The notes beneath the pieces are model-generated. The model was not told the DNA's origin. It searched no databases and saw only the letters and a program-made list of their open reading frames with translations. Source: Fluviispira sanaruensis (GTDB lineage Bacteria; Bdellovibrionota_B; Oligoflexia; Silvanigrellales; Silvanigrellaceae). Taken from it: a stretch of DNA of 64,000 bases. Position 1 is the first letter of the stretch. Each line of letters starts with the position of its first letter. The stretch lies in contig NZ_AP019370.1 of assembly GCF_004295685.1 (NCBI RefSeq), positions 1 through 64,000 on the forward strand, in the 5' to 3' direction. The position numbers and the translations under genes were made by a program. This document shows positions 17,764 to 26,655 of the stretch, in pieces.

Positions 17764-17792
17764 TTGACAAAAAAATATGGGTATAATATTCT
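17764..17792 (+). promoter_or_regulatory. Possible sigma-70 promoter for the lipoprotein leader
   Basis: A perfect TTGACA (17764-17769) is followed after 17 bp by TATTCT (17787-17792). A perfect TATAAT at 17782-17787 is only 12 bp from the -35 box, too near for normal use. Transcription from here would give a leader of about 420 bases before the gene at 18215. Confidence 0.45.
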
Positions 17793-17993
17793 ACATGCAG
17801 AATTTATTAAAGGAGGAAATATTTAGTTAAAAAAATTATAAATACTTATAAAGTATGATTAAGTATTAATATAATTTTTTATCTAAATTATAGAGCCATT
17901 AAATACAGTTATAAATGGCGAAATCTATAAGTTATTTGACAATTGAATGTCCCAAAATCATGGCTCAGGCAGTGAGGGCGAACTAAAGACGTT

Positions 17994-18015
17994 AAAAATT
18001 CTGGATAGAATTTTT
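17994..18015 (+). promoter_or_regulatory. Hairpin in the leader
   Basis: A perfect 9-bp inverted repeat with a four-base GGAT loop and T-rich 3' arm. It is AT-rich, so it would be a weak terminator or an RNA-structure element in the leader of the LRR lipoprotein gene. Confidence 0.45.
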
Positions 18016-18214
18016 GATGCAAACACCAAATATAACATAAATTAACTAAATTAATTTTATAAAAAAATATTCATTTAATCGAGAATAAATTTTTATAAAA
18101 TTGAAATTTAAAAATTTAATAAAGGAGGTGTAACAAAAATATAATTTGATTTCATCTGTTTTGATATCTGTGTAGTTTATTATGTCTTAAACAATGTAAT
18201 ACAGGAGTATACGA

Positions 18215-20629
18215 ATGAAGCAGAGATTAAATTTTACGTATTTGCCAATAACAATATCAACACTTTTGTTATTTTCGTGTGGTGTTAAAACTAAAAATGA
18301 CGAAAACACAAAAAATGTAGAAATAGTTGTGAATCCTGAACTTGGAGTTGCTGTAAATGCACCAAAAGATGTTTTATATGTACCATCTGCAAATCAGAAG
18401 GAGCAGCTCAAATCTAAAAGTTCATTATTTTCTTCGGCTGAGGAAGAAAAATCTGAATCTGGTAAAAATGTTTATAGAGCAAAGGGCAGTGGTGGACTAG
18501 GTACTGATTTTATTGAAGGATTAGATTCATTATACGAGTATGATGGGATACCAATTACAATAACAAAAAACAATATTGAACCTCACGTAAAAATTGAAGG
18601 GAGCGGAGATAAATATTGTGAGTCGATTTTTACATTAAAAAATAATGTTATTAAAATTGATACAGAAAAAATAAGCACTTTAACTGATTGTGATATAAAA
18701 ATCACTGCTTCTGGACAGACAAAATCTAATGTTGATATAACAAAATCAGCAATAATAAATGTAAAAATTAATCCTACAATGGAATATTATTTTCAAAAAA
18801 CAGATCCAGCAACTAGTTATTTAAAGTTGTATTCTGCTTTAAGCGATGTTGGTTTGGTTGCAAAGTGGATAAAAGACGCTAATCAAATAAATAATCTGAT
18901 TTTAAAATATGATCCAAATAAAACAGATTTAAAGAAGTATAAATTATCTAATATAAATGCAATTACTGGTGCAATAAATGTTAAATCAATTGATTTGTCA
19001 GGTACAGATTTGAAAGACTTGAAAGCGATTTCATTACTTGAAAATCTAGAAAAATTAGATATTTCATCTACAAAAGTGGATCCAAAAGATTTAACATTAC
19101 TTTCTAGATTACCTAAGCTTAAATCCTTAGCAGTTAGAAATCTTGATATCAAAGATATTAAATATATATCAAATAATTTAAACAATCTTGTTGAATTAGA
19201 TATTTCAAATAATACACAGATTGAGGATTTTAAAGACCTTCAGAATTTAAAAAATTTAAGGGTTTTGAAGGCTTCAAATGCGGGTATTGTTGATTTAAAA
19301 AAGCTTACAAATCTTACTCAATTAAATTCACTTGATGTCTCTAATAATGATTTGTCAAATATGACAATAGATGATTTAGAATTACTGGTAAATCTTTATA
19401 ATATATCTGAATTGAATTTCTCAAAAACAAGGATTAAAGACGAATTTTTAAATGCATACTTTGAGGGAATTTCAAATAGAAATACATTAAAAAAATTAGT
19501 CATCAGAAATTATTTTAACAGAGGAGTAAGTGGAGACTGCGATAAAATAAATATTATCGACAATATTCCAAGTTTAGGAAAACTAACTAATATTGAATAT
19601 CTAGATTTGCATGGCAATGGTTGTAATAATGAAAGTGGGTTTTTTCAAAAAGGCCTTACAATGACCACATTTTTTTCTTCTATGTCCAACCTCCAATATT
19701 TAGATATTTCAGATACTGCTGTTTGGGATCTTTCAGGCGTATTAAGATTAGTGAATTTAAAAAGATTAAAATTAGCTGATGATGATGGCGGAATTTCTAT
19801 GACAAAAGAGCAATGCAAAGAAGCATTGCGTGAGGCTTCTGTAGTAGGAATTTCAAGTGATTGCCGATTATTAAATTCGGGAAGACAACAATCAAAATCA
19901 TTTACGGTTCCTGGATCATACACATGGATTGTTCCAAGGAATGTCACAAGCGTAAAAATTACAGGTTGCTCTGGTGCCAATGGTGGGGCAGGTGGTGGCG
20001 GCGGTGGAGCTCCAGGTGCAAACTGGAGTGGCTCAAATGATTCGTATGGGGGAAATGGCGGCAATTCAGGATCTGTAAACGGTGGCGGAGTTGTTGCAGG
20101 CTTTTCAGGAAGACCTGGGATATCTTGCACTATACAAGGACGAGTTCGTTTTTGTAGAGATATGTATGGTGATAGTCTTGAACCAAAACAACATGGTGGA
20201 GCAGGTGGAAATGGACAGATCGGTGAAGGAACGAAATTTGGAGATCAGATTTTTTCTTTAGCAAACCAAAAGATTAGGAATGACTCAAATAATGCATGTC
20301 TCGGAGGAGTCAGCGGTACAGGTGGAGTTGGCGGTACAGGTGGAGTTGAAGGAGGAGTGGGTGGATCGAGAAACGCAATTAATGGTCCAGGAGGAAATGG
20401 CGGTTCACATTCTGCATCTGGATGGAATAGCAAAATTGAATCGTACTCAATTGCAACAAATTCTGCTCAGGTTATTCAAATTTTAGTAGGAAAAGGTGGA
20501 GCTGGTGGTGGTGGTGGTGCAGCTGGATCACGACAGAACGGATACTATCCACCCGGAAATAACGAAACAAACGGCACTTCAGGCTCAGCTGGAGCGAACG
20601 GGTTCTTAAAAATTGAGTGGGAAGAATAA
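18215..20629 (+). CDS. Leucine-rich-repeat, glycine-rich surface lipoprotein
   Basis: An 804-residue protein. The lipobox LLFSC puts the lipidated Cys at residue 22. Residues about 220-440 contain leucine-rich repeats of internalin/SDS22 type (NLEKLDISSTKV, NLVELDISNNTQ, QLNSLDVSNNDL). From about 565, FTVPGSYTWIVPRNVTSVKI introduces a glycine-rich domain (GGAGGGGGGAPGAN, GGVGGTGGVEGGVGG, ending SAGANGFLKIEWEE) of the kind found in phage tail-fibre and adhesin tips. This is presumably an outer-membrane-anchored, outward-facing adhesin, perhaps for mating-pair stabilisation, since the transfer operon follows. AGGAG lies 8 bases before the ATG. It follows a long leader and is closed by a hairpin terminator. 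Confidence 0.8.
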   Translation: MKQRLNFTYLPITISTLLLFSCGVKTKNDENTKNVEIVVNPELGVAVNAPKDVLYVPSANQKEQLKSKSSLFSSAEEEKSESGKNVYRAKGSGGLGTDFIEGLDSLYEYDGIPITITKNNIEPHVKIEGSGDKYCESIFTLKNNVIKIDTEKISTLTDCDIKITASGQTKSNVDITKSAIINVKINPTMEYYFQKTDPATSYLKLYSALSDVGLVAKWIKDANQINNLILKYDPNKTDLKKYKLSNINAITGAINVKSIDLSGTDLKDLKAISLLENLEKLDISSTKVDPKDLTLLSRLPKLKSLAVRNLDIKDIKYISNNLNNLVELDISNNTQIEDFKDLQNLKNLRVLKASNAGIVDLKKLTNLTQLNSLDVSNNDLSNMTIDDLELLVNLYNISELNFSKTRIKDEFLNAYFEGISNRNTLKKLVIRNYFNRGVSGDCDKINIIDNIPSLGKLTNIEYLDLHGNGCNNESGFFQKGLTMTTFFSSMSNLQYLDISDTAVWDLSGVLRLVNLKRLKLADDDGGISMTKEQCKEALREASVVGISSDCRLLNSGRQQSKSFTVPGSYTWIVPRNVTSVKITGCSGANGGAGGGGGGAPGANWSGSNDSYGGNGGNSGSVNGGGVVAGFSGRPGISCTIQGRVRFCRDMYGDSLEPKQHGGAGGNGQIGEGTKFGDQIFSLANQKIRNDSNNACLGGVSGTGGVGGTGGVEGGVGGSRNAINGPGGNGGSHSASGWNSKIESYSIATNSAQVIQILVGKGGAGGGGGAAGSRQNGYYPPGNNETNGTSGSAGANGFLKIEWEE

Positions 20630-20660
20630 AATATAAAATCTTTAAAAATAAAAATAAATT

Positions 20661-20694
20661 AAACAGTTATTTATGTTTTTAAATAACTGTTTTT
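20661..20694 (+). terminator. Rho-independent terminator after the LRR lipoprotein
   Basis: AAACAGTTATTTA (20661-20673) pairs perfectly with TAAATAACTGTTT (20680-20692) around a 6-base loop and runs into T residues. The stem is AT-rich but long (13 bp). Confidence 0.8.
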
Positions 20695-20711
20695 AAATTT
20701 GGGATTTAAAT

Positions 20712-20942
20712 ATGGAGAAAAGACTATACAAAATCTACGAGAATCCGTTTCATGAAATCAGAAAACTAAACAACTTTAATATAAGTTTTTACTACAAATT
20801 TTTCAAATATGAATATCATTTTATAAATCCAATGTATTTTGCGCCAAGAACAAACAACGTTAAATATAAAAAAAGGGTATGTAAAATATACCGAATGATG
20901 AAAAATGAACTGAAAAGACGCGAACTGTATTTTTATCTTTGA
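20712..20942 (+). CDS. Small basic hypothetical protein
   Basis: A 76-residue aromatic- and lysine-rich frame (KFFKYEYHFINPMYFAP) between two terminated units. It has no good ribosome site and no known motif, and may be spurious. It is kept because it fills the gap on the strand of the transfer genes and starts shortly after a terminator. Confidence 0.35.
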   Translation: MEKRLYKIYENPFHEIRKLNNFNISFYYKFFKYEYHFINPMYFAPRTNNVKYKKRVCKIYRMMKNELKRRELYFYL

Positions 20943-20979
20943 ATATAATCAAAATTAAATAATAAAAAAAGGAAGTAAT

Positions 20980-21330
20980 ATGAAAAGCAATGTGAGAAAA
21001 ATTCTTTCCATTATATCTCTATCGATATTTTCGATTTCGTTTGCAGCGCATGCTGATAATAATGCTATTGAACAAGCTCTTTTATCAAGTTCAGCGAATC
21101 AATCAGCGATACTTTCAAAAATTGATCGTACACTATTAAATATGAAATCAGATTTGAACAAATCAGATACTTTGAATATTGATAATAATAAAAGATTATA
21201 CGATAAAATAAATGAACAAAATGAAATATTAAAGGAAATATCAGCAAATTTAAAATCTATTTTGGATCAATCCAGGGCTTTAAGCTTAGAACGAAAAAAA
21301 GAAGAGCTTAAAACATCAAGTAATAATTAA
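20980..21330 (+). CDS. Small secreted protein related in part to the VirB5-like protein
   Basis: A 116-residue protein with a signal peptide (cleavage likely after AAHA, near residue 25). The mature part is helical and polar, with ANQSAILSKIDRTLLNMKSDL followed by coiled-coil-like sequence. The motif ILSKIDRTLLNM recurs as ILAKIDATLVAM in the VirB5-like protein at 25655-26641, so the two may share an N-terminal module. The gene has an AAAGGAAG ribosome site and is followed at once by a terminator, so it is probably a monocistronic unit at the head of the transfer region. Function unknown. Confidence 0.6.
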   Translation: MKSNVRKILSIISLSIFSISFAAHADNNAIEQALLSSSANQSAILSKIDRTLLNMKSDLNKSDTLNIDNNKRLYDKINEQNEILKEISANLKSILDQSRALSLERKKEELKTSSNN

Positions 21331-21359
21331 AATGCGGAAAATAAATCCGCATTTTTTTT
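21331..21359 (+). terminator. Rho-independent terminator
   Basis: AATGCGG (21331-21337) pairs with CCGCATT (21347-21353), followed by a run of eight T. It begins directly at the stop codon of the small secreted protein. Confidence 0.88.
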
Positions 21360-21399
21360 GTAATTTAGGTAACCAAATTGGTAACTAAAAGGCAATACA

Positions 21400-21657
21400 A
21401 TGAAAACAAAAAAAAATGAAAATAAAGGAAGGGATAGAGTTAGAATAAATCTAAGTATGTCATTAAAAGATGATAATGAGTTAGCAGTCATTTTGATAAA
21501 TAGAAATCGATATGAATTAAAAGTGAATAATAGGATGACACTATCTGGTCCTAGTCTACTGAAATATCTAATTAATAATGGACTTAAAGAGCTCAATAAA
21601 AAATATGGAGAGATAGATTGGATTCTTAAAAAAGAAAGGATTTTAGATGAAAAATAA
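21400..21657 (+). CDS. Small protein, possibly ribbon-helix-helix type
   Basis: An 85-residue basic protein (MKTKKNENKGRDRVRINLSMSLKDDNELA, later PSLLKYLINNGLKELNKKYG). A strand followed by two helices would fit a ribbon-helix-helix DNA-binding fold, but the match is weak. It overlaps the next gene by 11 bp and so heads the long transfer operon; as a DNA-binding protein it could regulate it. Upstream, GGTAAC occurs twice (21369 and 21381) within an imperfect palindrome that could be its operator. Confidence 0.5.
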   Translation: MKTKKNENKGRDRVRINLSMSLKDDNELAVILINRNRYELKVNNRMTLSGPSLLKYLINNGLKELNKKYGEIDWILKKERILDEK

Positions 21658-22426
21658 ATATATTTTAAAGTCAATAGTAGTAACTTTAGCTTTATCCTCA
21701 AGTTTTGCATATGCAGACTGGTCATATGGCGGTAAATTTTTAGCAACAACAGCTGCTGGTTGTGTTGCTGGACTGGGAGCAGGCTATATGGTTGGAGAGT
21801 ATGGAGGATATGACTCACAGCCAAAACAAATCGTGACATATATGTCAGGAGTGACAGGATGTTTAACGGGCGCTTTGTTTTCTTACTTTTTTTATGATGA
21901 CCCCACTCGCGAGCTTTCACAACGCAGTCAACAACTACAATATGTAAATGATCAACTGCAACTACAATTACAAGCAACAGTAAACGGAAATCAGTTACAA
22001 AAAATGGGCGGCAGAATTCCGCAAAACGGTTCAAACACAGTAGATATCTCTAGAGCAGAATTAAATAATATTTTAAATAATATGCAAATAGCAAAAATTG
22101 ATTCTTCTGGATTAGGTGGCTCTAGCAGTATTATAAAAGGCTTAAAAGATTGTGGAACAATTTACCCTTTATGGATGGGCAAGGATGGTTTTGTTAACTC
22201 ACTATCTAGTGATAAAATACAAGAAGAAAGTCAATGGATTCCCGTATCACAAAACTACGCGTTAAAAGTATGGCAGTTTTATTATTCAAAAGAAGGTTGT
22301 TTTGAAGCTGATAAACGCTACGGGTATTTTGAAAATATAATGCCTGGATTATCTGCAAATCTTGAAAAGCAATTAAGATATTCATTAGGTATAAAAAAAG
22401 ATGGTTCAAATAATAATAGTAACTAA
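21647..22426 (+). CDS. Secreted protein with glycine-rich membrane-like segment, transfer operon
   Basis: A 259-residue protein with a signal peptide (cleavage likely after AYA, near residue 23). Residues about 30-85 are glycine-rich and hydrophobic (TTAAGCVAGLGAGYMVGEYGG, then MSGVTGCLTGALFSYFF), like glycine-zipper membrane segments. A Gln-rich stretch (QQLQYVNDQLQLQLQ) and a Cys-containing C-terminal domain follow. I do not recognise the family. Its place directly before the pilin gene makes it a candidate envelope component of the mating channel, perhaps filling the VirB7 niche, but it has no lipobox. Confidence 0.55.
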   Translation: MKNKYILKSIVVTLALSSSFAYADWSYGGKFLATTAAGCVAGLGAGYMVGEYGGYDSQPKQIVTYMSGVTGCLTGALFSYFFYDDPTRELSQRSQQLQYVNDQLQLQLQATVNGNQLQKMGGRIPQNGSNTVDISRAELNNILNNMQIAKIDSSGLGGSSSIIKGLKDCGTIYPLWMGKDGFVNSLSSDKIQEESQWIPVSQNYALKVWQFYYSKEGCFEADKRYGYFENIMPGLSANLEKQLRYSLGIKKDGSNNNSN

Positions 22427-22453
22427 TTTACAGTTATAAAAATAGGAGGGTAT

Positions 22454-22837
22454 ATGATTAGCGATAAATGTAATAAGTTGAAATTAAATTTATTAGATAG
22501 CAAGATACTTTTTATTATCAGCCTAATAATAAATTTATTTTGTCCTTCGTTTGCATTTGCAAATAAAGGCTCCGAGTGGGTTACAGCAACTGTTCAATTA
22601 ACAGAAGCTATAAAGTCAATGTCTCCACAAGTGTTTACATTAGGATTAGTTTTCTTACTTGCTTCTGGAGGAATATGGCTCTGGTTTCCAAAAGCAAGAC
22701 ATGCAACTGCATGGGTTTGGGGAACATTAGGTCTTATAATTGTTGTATATTTCATTGGTAGTTATTATGGAGAACCTTTAAAAAATACGTTTAGTTCTGT
22801 ACTTGATCCTATTAAATGGATTTCCCCATCGGGCTAA
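22454..22837 (+). CDS. virB2: VirB2/TrbC-like pilin subunit
   Basis: A 127-residue protein with a long leader ending FCPSFAFANKG and two hydrophobic helices (VFTLGLVFLLASGGIWLWF and TAWVWGTLGLIIVVYFIGSYY) separated by a basic turn (PKARHA). This is the standard topology of a conjugative pilin precursor. It would be cleaved near FAFA and assembled into the pilus. GGAGGG precedes the ATG. It is followed directly by the VirB4 gene, as in P-type systems. Confidence 0.8.
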   Translation: MISDKCNKLKLNLLDSKILFIISLIINLFCPSFAFANKGSEWVTATVQLTEAIKSMSPQVFTLGLVFLLASGGIWLWFPKARHATAWVWGTLGLIIVVYFIGSYYGEPLKNTFSSVLDPIKWISPSG

Positions 22838-22869
22838 AAATATTATTAATTTATAAAAAGGCCAATAAA

Positions 22870-25623
22870 ATGAGTAATAAAATTATATCAAGCTTTGAAA
22901 AAAATCAACCAAAAACATTTTTGTCTTTTAAGGTTAAGTCTTTTACTTATGCCATTTTTGGAGTGTTTTTAGGTTTTTTCATAGGACGAATTTTGGGAGA
23001 AATAATACCTCCATTAGCAATTTTAACACCAATTATTTTAGGTTTATTCTCTTTTGCATTTAGTGAATGGTTCTATGGGGGGAAGTATGCTAATGAAAAA
23101 AGAGAAAATATAATTGGTACTTTTTTTAAACAATTTTCCATAAAAAAAGTAAGAATGAGTGAAGAAAAACAAAGTACTCTTTATGCAGAATATAAATCAA
23201 AGAAAGATAATAACTCTTTATTTGATATGGAAGGTAATGAAATAATTGGTTTTGAGATATTGAGGGGAGATGATAAAGAATTTGAATTAGTGTTTCAAAG
23301 TCTAGTAGAAAATATATTGAAAACATTGCCAGCGCACGATCAGGTTCAGTTTGTGCGTGTAAATAAAGATTTCGAAGATGAAAATTTATTTAAAGGTCGT
23401 GAGATATTATTGGAAAAAAGAGTCAAATCGCAAAGATATTTTATCTTCTTTTCAATCTATTATGGTGTTAATCAGCAGTTTAAGCAAGAATGTATTGAAC
23501 GTCTAGAAGAAATAGGCGTGCAATTAAATCGAAAGGAAATGAGTAATTACTGTCAATTTGTTTTTGCTCCAAATAATCACCCAAAGAACACTGAGGAGCC
23601 AATATATCCGCTCACGTATTTCTTTGGAGATAAAGTGGTCCATGCATACAATGGCGATTTAATACATGGAGCCTCGAGTTTAGCCTCAATCCCACGCTAT
23701 GTATCTCCTGATTTCAAAGAGTTTTACAGGCCAATAGATAAAGTTGATAGCGTTTTATGTATAGGATTTCGTTCAAGAAATAGTGCTATTTCAGTCTTAA
23801 AAGATGCTCTTGGGGTATTAAGAAATGAAAAATTAGAAGATAAAAAGTCGAATGTTAAAAAAATAGAGTCCTTTGAACAGCAGATGATTGATAAAGATGA
23901 AGGGCGAAATGTTAACTTATGTATGTCACTTAATATTATAGCTTTTGGGCATAAAGAGGATGTAAACAAAGCACTTACTGATTTAGAACGAAGAGCCGAG
24001 GAATTTCCTGAGTTTGACTTCAGGCCTATATTTTGTAGGGAAAATGCTTTTATACGAGAAGCGCTATTTTCAGTATTACCAGGTAATCGTTCTTATAATA
24101 AAAACAGGAATCAAAATATATACTCAAGTCTAGAAGCATCATATTATATTCCATTTCCAGTTATGAAACATGATATTTCTGATAAACGCGCTTTTAATTT
24201 TAGGACTGAAGAAAACACAATTTGGTCATTTCCATATTATAAGCCCATGGCAACCCTTATCGCAGGTCTTCCAGGTAGTGGAAAAAGTTTGATTGCAGGG
24301 CGACTGTTTAATCATCACATAGAGATGGGAAGGCAGGGTTATAGAGCATCAGGCTTTATATTAGATTTAGGAGATTCTTTTTTATTTCTTGAAGACGGAC
24401 TTGCAGATTTTACGTTTAAGCTCAGCTATGACAACAGTATTTTAAAGTACAGACCACTTGAAATTCATCCACTCAATCTCTTTAAGCCATTTGGCGATCG
24501 CATTAAATATGCAAAAAAATTCATATGCCAAATTATGGGTTTTGATCCTGATGAACCAAAGTCTCAATCTGCGTCCGATGGTGAAATTATTATTGCTGCA
24601 TTAAGAGAATTTTATACTAAAAATTTAAATAGGATGTCTGAATTTAAAGAAATATTAGAAGAAAAACTTCCAGAGTTTTTTGAACGTATATCTAATAAAG
24701 AGTTAAAAAAAGCGAATTGGGATGAATATAAGGCAAGATTAAACAATTTCTGCAAGGGAGGGCTGAATGGAGAAATATTCGATCCAGAAAAAGTAAAATA
24801 CACTGAAAAAGATTTAGAAAATATTAGATTCTTATATGCGTGTAAAAATACTCAATCAAAAGAAGATAAAGCTCTTATTTCAGCTTTCGCATCACTTGTC
24901 CTTGAATTTGGAAATTTACTAGAAGAAAAATTTAAATCAGGAGGTGAAAACGAGCCCTCGAATTTTTTCTATTGCATAGATGAAATGCAGTGGTGGCGAG
25001 ATTTTATTCCTCACTCATGGCTTCGTGAAAGAGCAAGTCAAAATAGAAAATTTGGTGCTTCTTTATGGCTTTTAACTCAAGATGCATGTGATTTACTAAT
25101 TCCAAAAATTGTTCTTGAAGAAGATCGTATGGCGAGTGAGTACAGTTTGCTCGAAGCAATGCAGAGAGTTTTTTTCTTCACGCTACCTCAAAACTTAAAA
25201 GTTCTTTCAGTGCTTGCTCGAGAGCCTTTGACCGAAATGGGATCAGCAATTCCTAGGGGAAGAATTGAATCAATGCATAAAATTGCAAAGAATATTCAGT
25301 TTTCTATTAAGCAATCTTCTAAAAATATAAAATCTTCAAAGTTTACAAAAGGTACTGATAGGCTTGTGGGTTATTGTGATCAGCATTTAAATATGTTCGC
25401 ACTTTGTGCAGATTATGAGAAAGAATTTCTTTGGGCTTCAACTACGCATGATGGTGGCCGGTCAATTCGGAAAAAGGCATTAAAATACTCAGAGCTTCCA
25501 TTTTTTGAAGTTTGCAAAAAGCTCGCAAATTGGGAAGGAAGTATTCCTGAAAATCAGGTTAGTAATAATTTTGAAATTGATATTTTAAAAACAGCATTCC
25601 AATTAGACAACATCACAATTTAA
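22870..25623 (+). CDS. virB4: VirB4 mating-channel ATPase with VirB3-like N-terminus
   Basis: A 917-residue protein. The N-terminal 75 residues hold two membrane helices (YAIFGVFLGFFIGRILG and LAILTPIILGLFSFAF) like VirB3, and the rest is VirB4/TraC. The Walker A motif GLPGSGKSL lies near residue 465 and Walker B FFYCIDEMQWW near 700, followed by RASQNRKFGASLWLLTQDA. VirB4 powers pilus assembly and substrate passage at the inner membrane. The start at 22870 is preferred; the upstream TTG/ATG frame would overlap the pilin gene. No separate VirB3 gene exists, in line with a VirB3-VirB4 fusion. Confidence 0.9.
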   Translation: MSNKIISSFEKNQPKTFLSFKVKSFTYAIFGVFLGFFIGRILGEIIPPLAILTPIILGLFSFAFSEWFYGGKYANEKRENIIGTFFKQFSIKKVRMSEEKQSTLYAEYKSKKDNNSLFDMEGNEIIGFEILRGDDKEFELVFQSLVENILKTLPAHDQVQFVRVNKDFEDENLFKGREILLEKRVKSQRYFIFFSIYYGVNQQFKQECIERLEEIGVQLNRKEMSNYCQFVFAPNNHPKNTEEPIYPLTYFFGDKVVHAYNGDLIHGASSLASIPRYVSPDFKEFYRPIDKVDSVLCIGFRSRNSAISVLKDALGVLRNEKLEDKKSNVKKIESFEQQMIDKDEGRNVNLCMSLNIIAFGHKEDVNKALTDLERRAEEFPEFDFRPIFCRENAFIREALFSVLPGNRSYNKNRNQNIYSSLEASYYIPFPVMKHDISDKRAFNFRTEENTIWSFPYYKPMATLIAGLPGSGKSLIAGRLFNHHIEMGRQGYRASGFILDLGDSFLFLEDGLADFTFKLSYDNSILKYRPLEIHPLNLFKPFGDRIKYAKKFICQIMGFDPDEPKSQSASDGEIIIAALREFYTKNLNRMSEFKEILEEKLPEFFERISNKELKKANWDEYKARLNNFCKGGLNGEIFDPEKVKYTEKDLENIRFLYACKNTQSKEDKALISAFASLVLEFGNLLEEKFKSGGENEPSNFFYCIDEMQWWRDFIPHSWLRERASQNRKFGASLWLLTQDACDLLIPKIVLEEDRMASEYSLLEAMQRVFFFTLPQNLKVLSVLAREPLTEMGSAIPRGRIESMHKIAKNIQFSIKQSSKNIKSSKFTKGTDRLVGYCDQHLNMFALCADYEKEFLWASTTHDGGRSIRKKALKYSELPFFEVCKKLANWEGSIPENQVSNNFEIDILKTAFQLDNITI

Positions 25624-25654
25624 TAATTTTTAATAAAAATTAGTCGGAGGAAAC

Positions 25655-26641
25655 ATGACTGATGTTCATACTGATGTAAAAACAGATGATGAAAAAGATT
25701 CTGAAAATTTGCCAAGAAGAAAAATGGCAACCATAGCAATGGGAGCTCTTCTGGGTGCTGCTGCACTCTCAAAAAAGGAAGCAAATGCACTAGCCTCAAG
25801 TGATGCTCCAATTCTTGCTAAAATAGACGCAACACTTGTTGCGATGTCTGCAAATGTTGCAACAGTTGCCAGTGCAGTAAAAAAAGAACTTGAAAACTTT
25901 ACTGAGTTTATGAAGCCATTTACTGAGACATATAACAATGTAAAAAAAGTAAGTGATTCCTGGAACGAATTAATGGGTCAAATGAATAAAGTAATGGAAG
26001 CCACAGAGAAAAGTAGGGATTTTCTTCAATCATTAATTGATAAAGATTCGAATATATTTTATGTTCAAGCTAAGCAACTTTCATCATATGTAACAAATTT
26101 AATTGCTGGGAATTCTGATTGGGCAAAAGTGCGACTGCGGAAATTTGATTGGTATTCGCAAGCTCTTGTGAGGGCAATTGAAGATATTGCAGCCCATTAT
26201 AACGATATGTACAATGCTTGGGAAAGAGCTTCTCATGGTCCAAATTCTCCGCAGGATAAAATTTTTGTTGCAGGAGCAAATCAACAGCTTAAAGCATTTT
26301 ATAATGAAGTGAGAGCCTACGCATTTTCGAAGCAATTTGATGATATACAAGAACAAGTGCGCAATGATAAAAAAGCGGGAAAAATTCCAAAAGATAAAAG
26401 TGAATCAGAAATAGTTTCTGAACTCAGTAAACAGATGCTAATACAGCTACAGATTGCGCAATATTCAGCAACTGTTGATATTTTAAATTCAGTTAATACC
26501 CTTGTGTTATCAAAAAATCCAGGTGCATTCAAAATACCTAAAGGCATGAAAATTCCAAAACCTGAAGATTTTAAAAATGCTTTTGACGCTGCAACAAAAG
26601 GAGAGAGTTTCCCAGGAAATTATTTTAGGGATAGGTCATAA
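25655..26641 (+). CDS. VirB5-position secreted protein with twin-arginine-like signal
   Basis: A 328-residue protein. Its N-terminus carries PRRKMATIAMGALLGAAAL followed by ANALA, which looks like a twin-arginine signal with an AxA cleavage site. The mature part is helical with coiled-coil character (about 50-130), then a compact helical domain (LRKFDWYSQALVRAIEDIAAHYNDMYNAWERASHG). It lies between VirB4 and VirB6, the place of the minor pilus-tip protein VirB5, and is of suitable length. Sequence identity to VirB5 is not evident to me. GGAGG precedes the ATG. Shared motif ILAKIDATLVAM with the small protein at 20980. Confidence 0.6.
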   Translation: MTDVHTDVKTDDEKDSENLPRRKMATIAMGALLGAAALSKKEANALASSDAPILAKIDATLVAMSANVATVASAVKKELENFTEFMKPFTETYNNVKKVSDSWNELMGQMNKVMEATEKSRDFLQSLIDKDSNIFYVQAKQLSSYVTNLIAGNSDWAKVRLRKFDWYSQALVRAIEDIAAHYNDMYNAWERASHGPNSPQDKIFVAGANQQLKAFYNEVRAYAFSKQFDDIQEQVRNDKKAGKIPKDKSESEIVSELSKQMLIQLQIAQYSATVDILNSVNTLVLSKNPGAFKIPKGMKIPKPEDFKNAFDAATKGESFPGNYFRDRS

Positions 26642-26655
26642 AAGAAGGGTATTTT

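Larger units (their letters stand above)
17539..18214. other. Long gene-free leader before the surface lipoprotein gene
   Basis: 676 bp without a credible coding frame. It holds a possible promoter (17764-17792) and two GGAGG sequences that no start codon follows at useful distance (17812-17816 and 18124-18128). It also holds the inverted pair GAGCCAT (near 17893) and ATGGCTC (near 17960), an alternative pairing GCCATT/AATGGC, and a perfect 9-bp stem AAAAATTCT/AGAATTTTT with a GGAT loop (17994-18015). This looks like a structured 5' untranslated region or small RNA rather than empty spacer. No known riboswitch class was recognised. Confidence 0.45.

Noticed and set aside
17782..17787. Perfect TATAAT downstream of TTGACA
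   Set aside because: The spacing to the -35 box is only 12 bp; TATTCT five bases later has the proper 17-bp spacing.
17893..18015. Known riboswitch (cyclic di-GMP, SAM, glycine, fluoride, guanidine classes considered)
   Set aside because: None of the conserved core sequences of these classes could be matched by eye.
19645..20433. Proline-rich antisense frames opposite the glycine-rich lipoprotein domain
   Set aside because: GGN codons read backwards give NCC proline codons; a by-product of the Gly-rich coding sequence.
21327..22034. 235-codon antisense frame opposite the first transfer operon genes
   Set aside because: It overlaps three plausible plus-strand features (terminator and two genes) and has an amino-acid composition typical of antisense AT-rich DNA.
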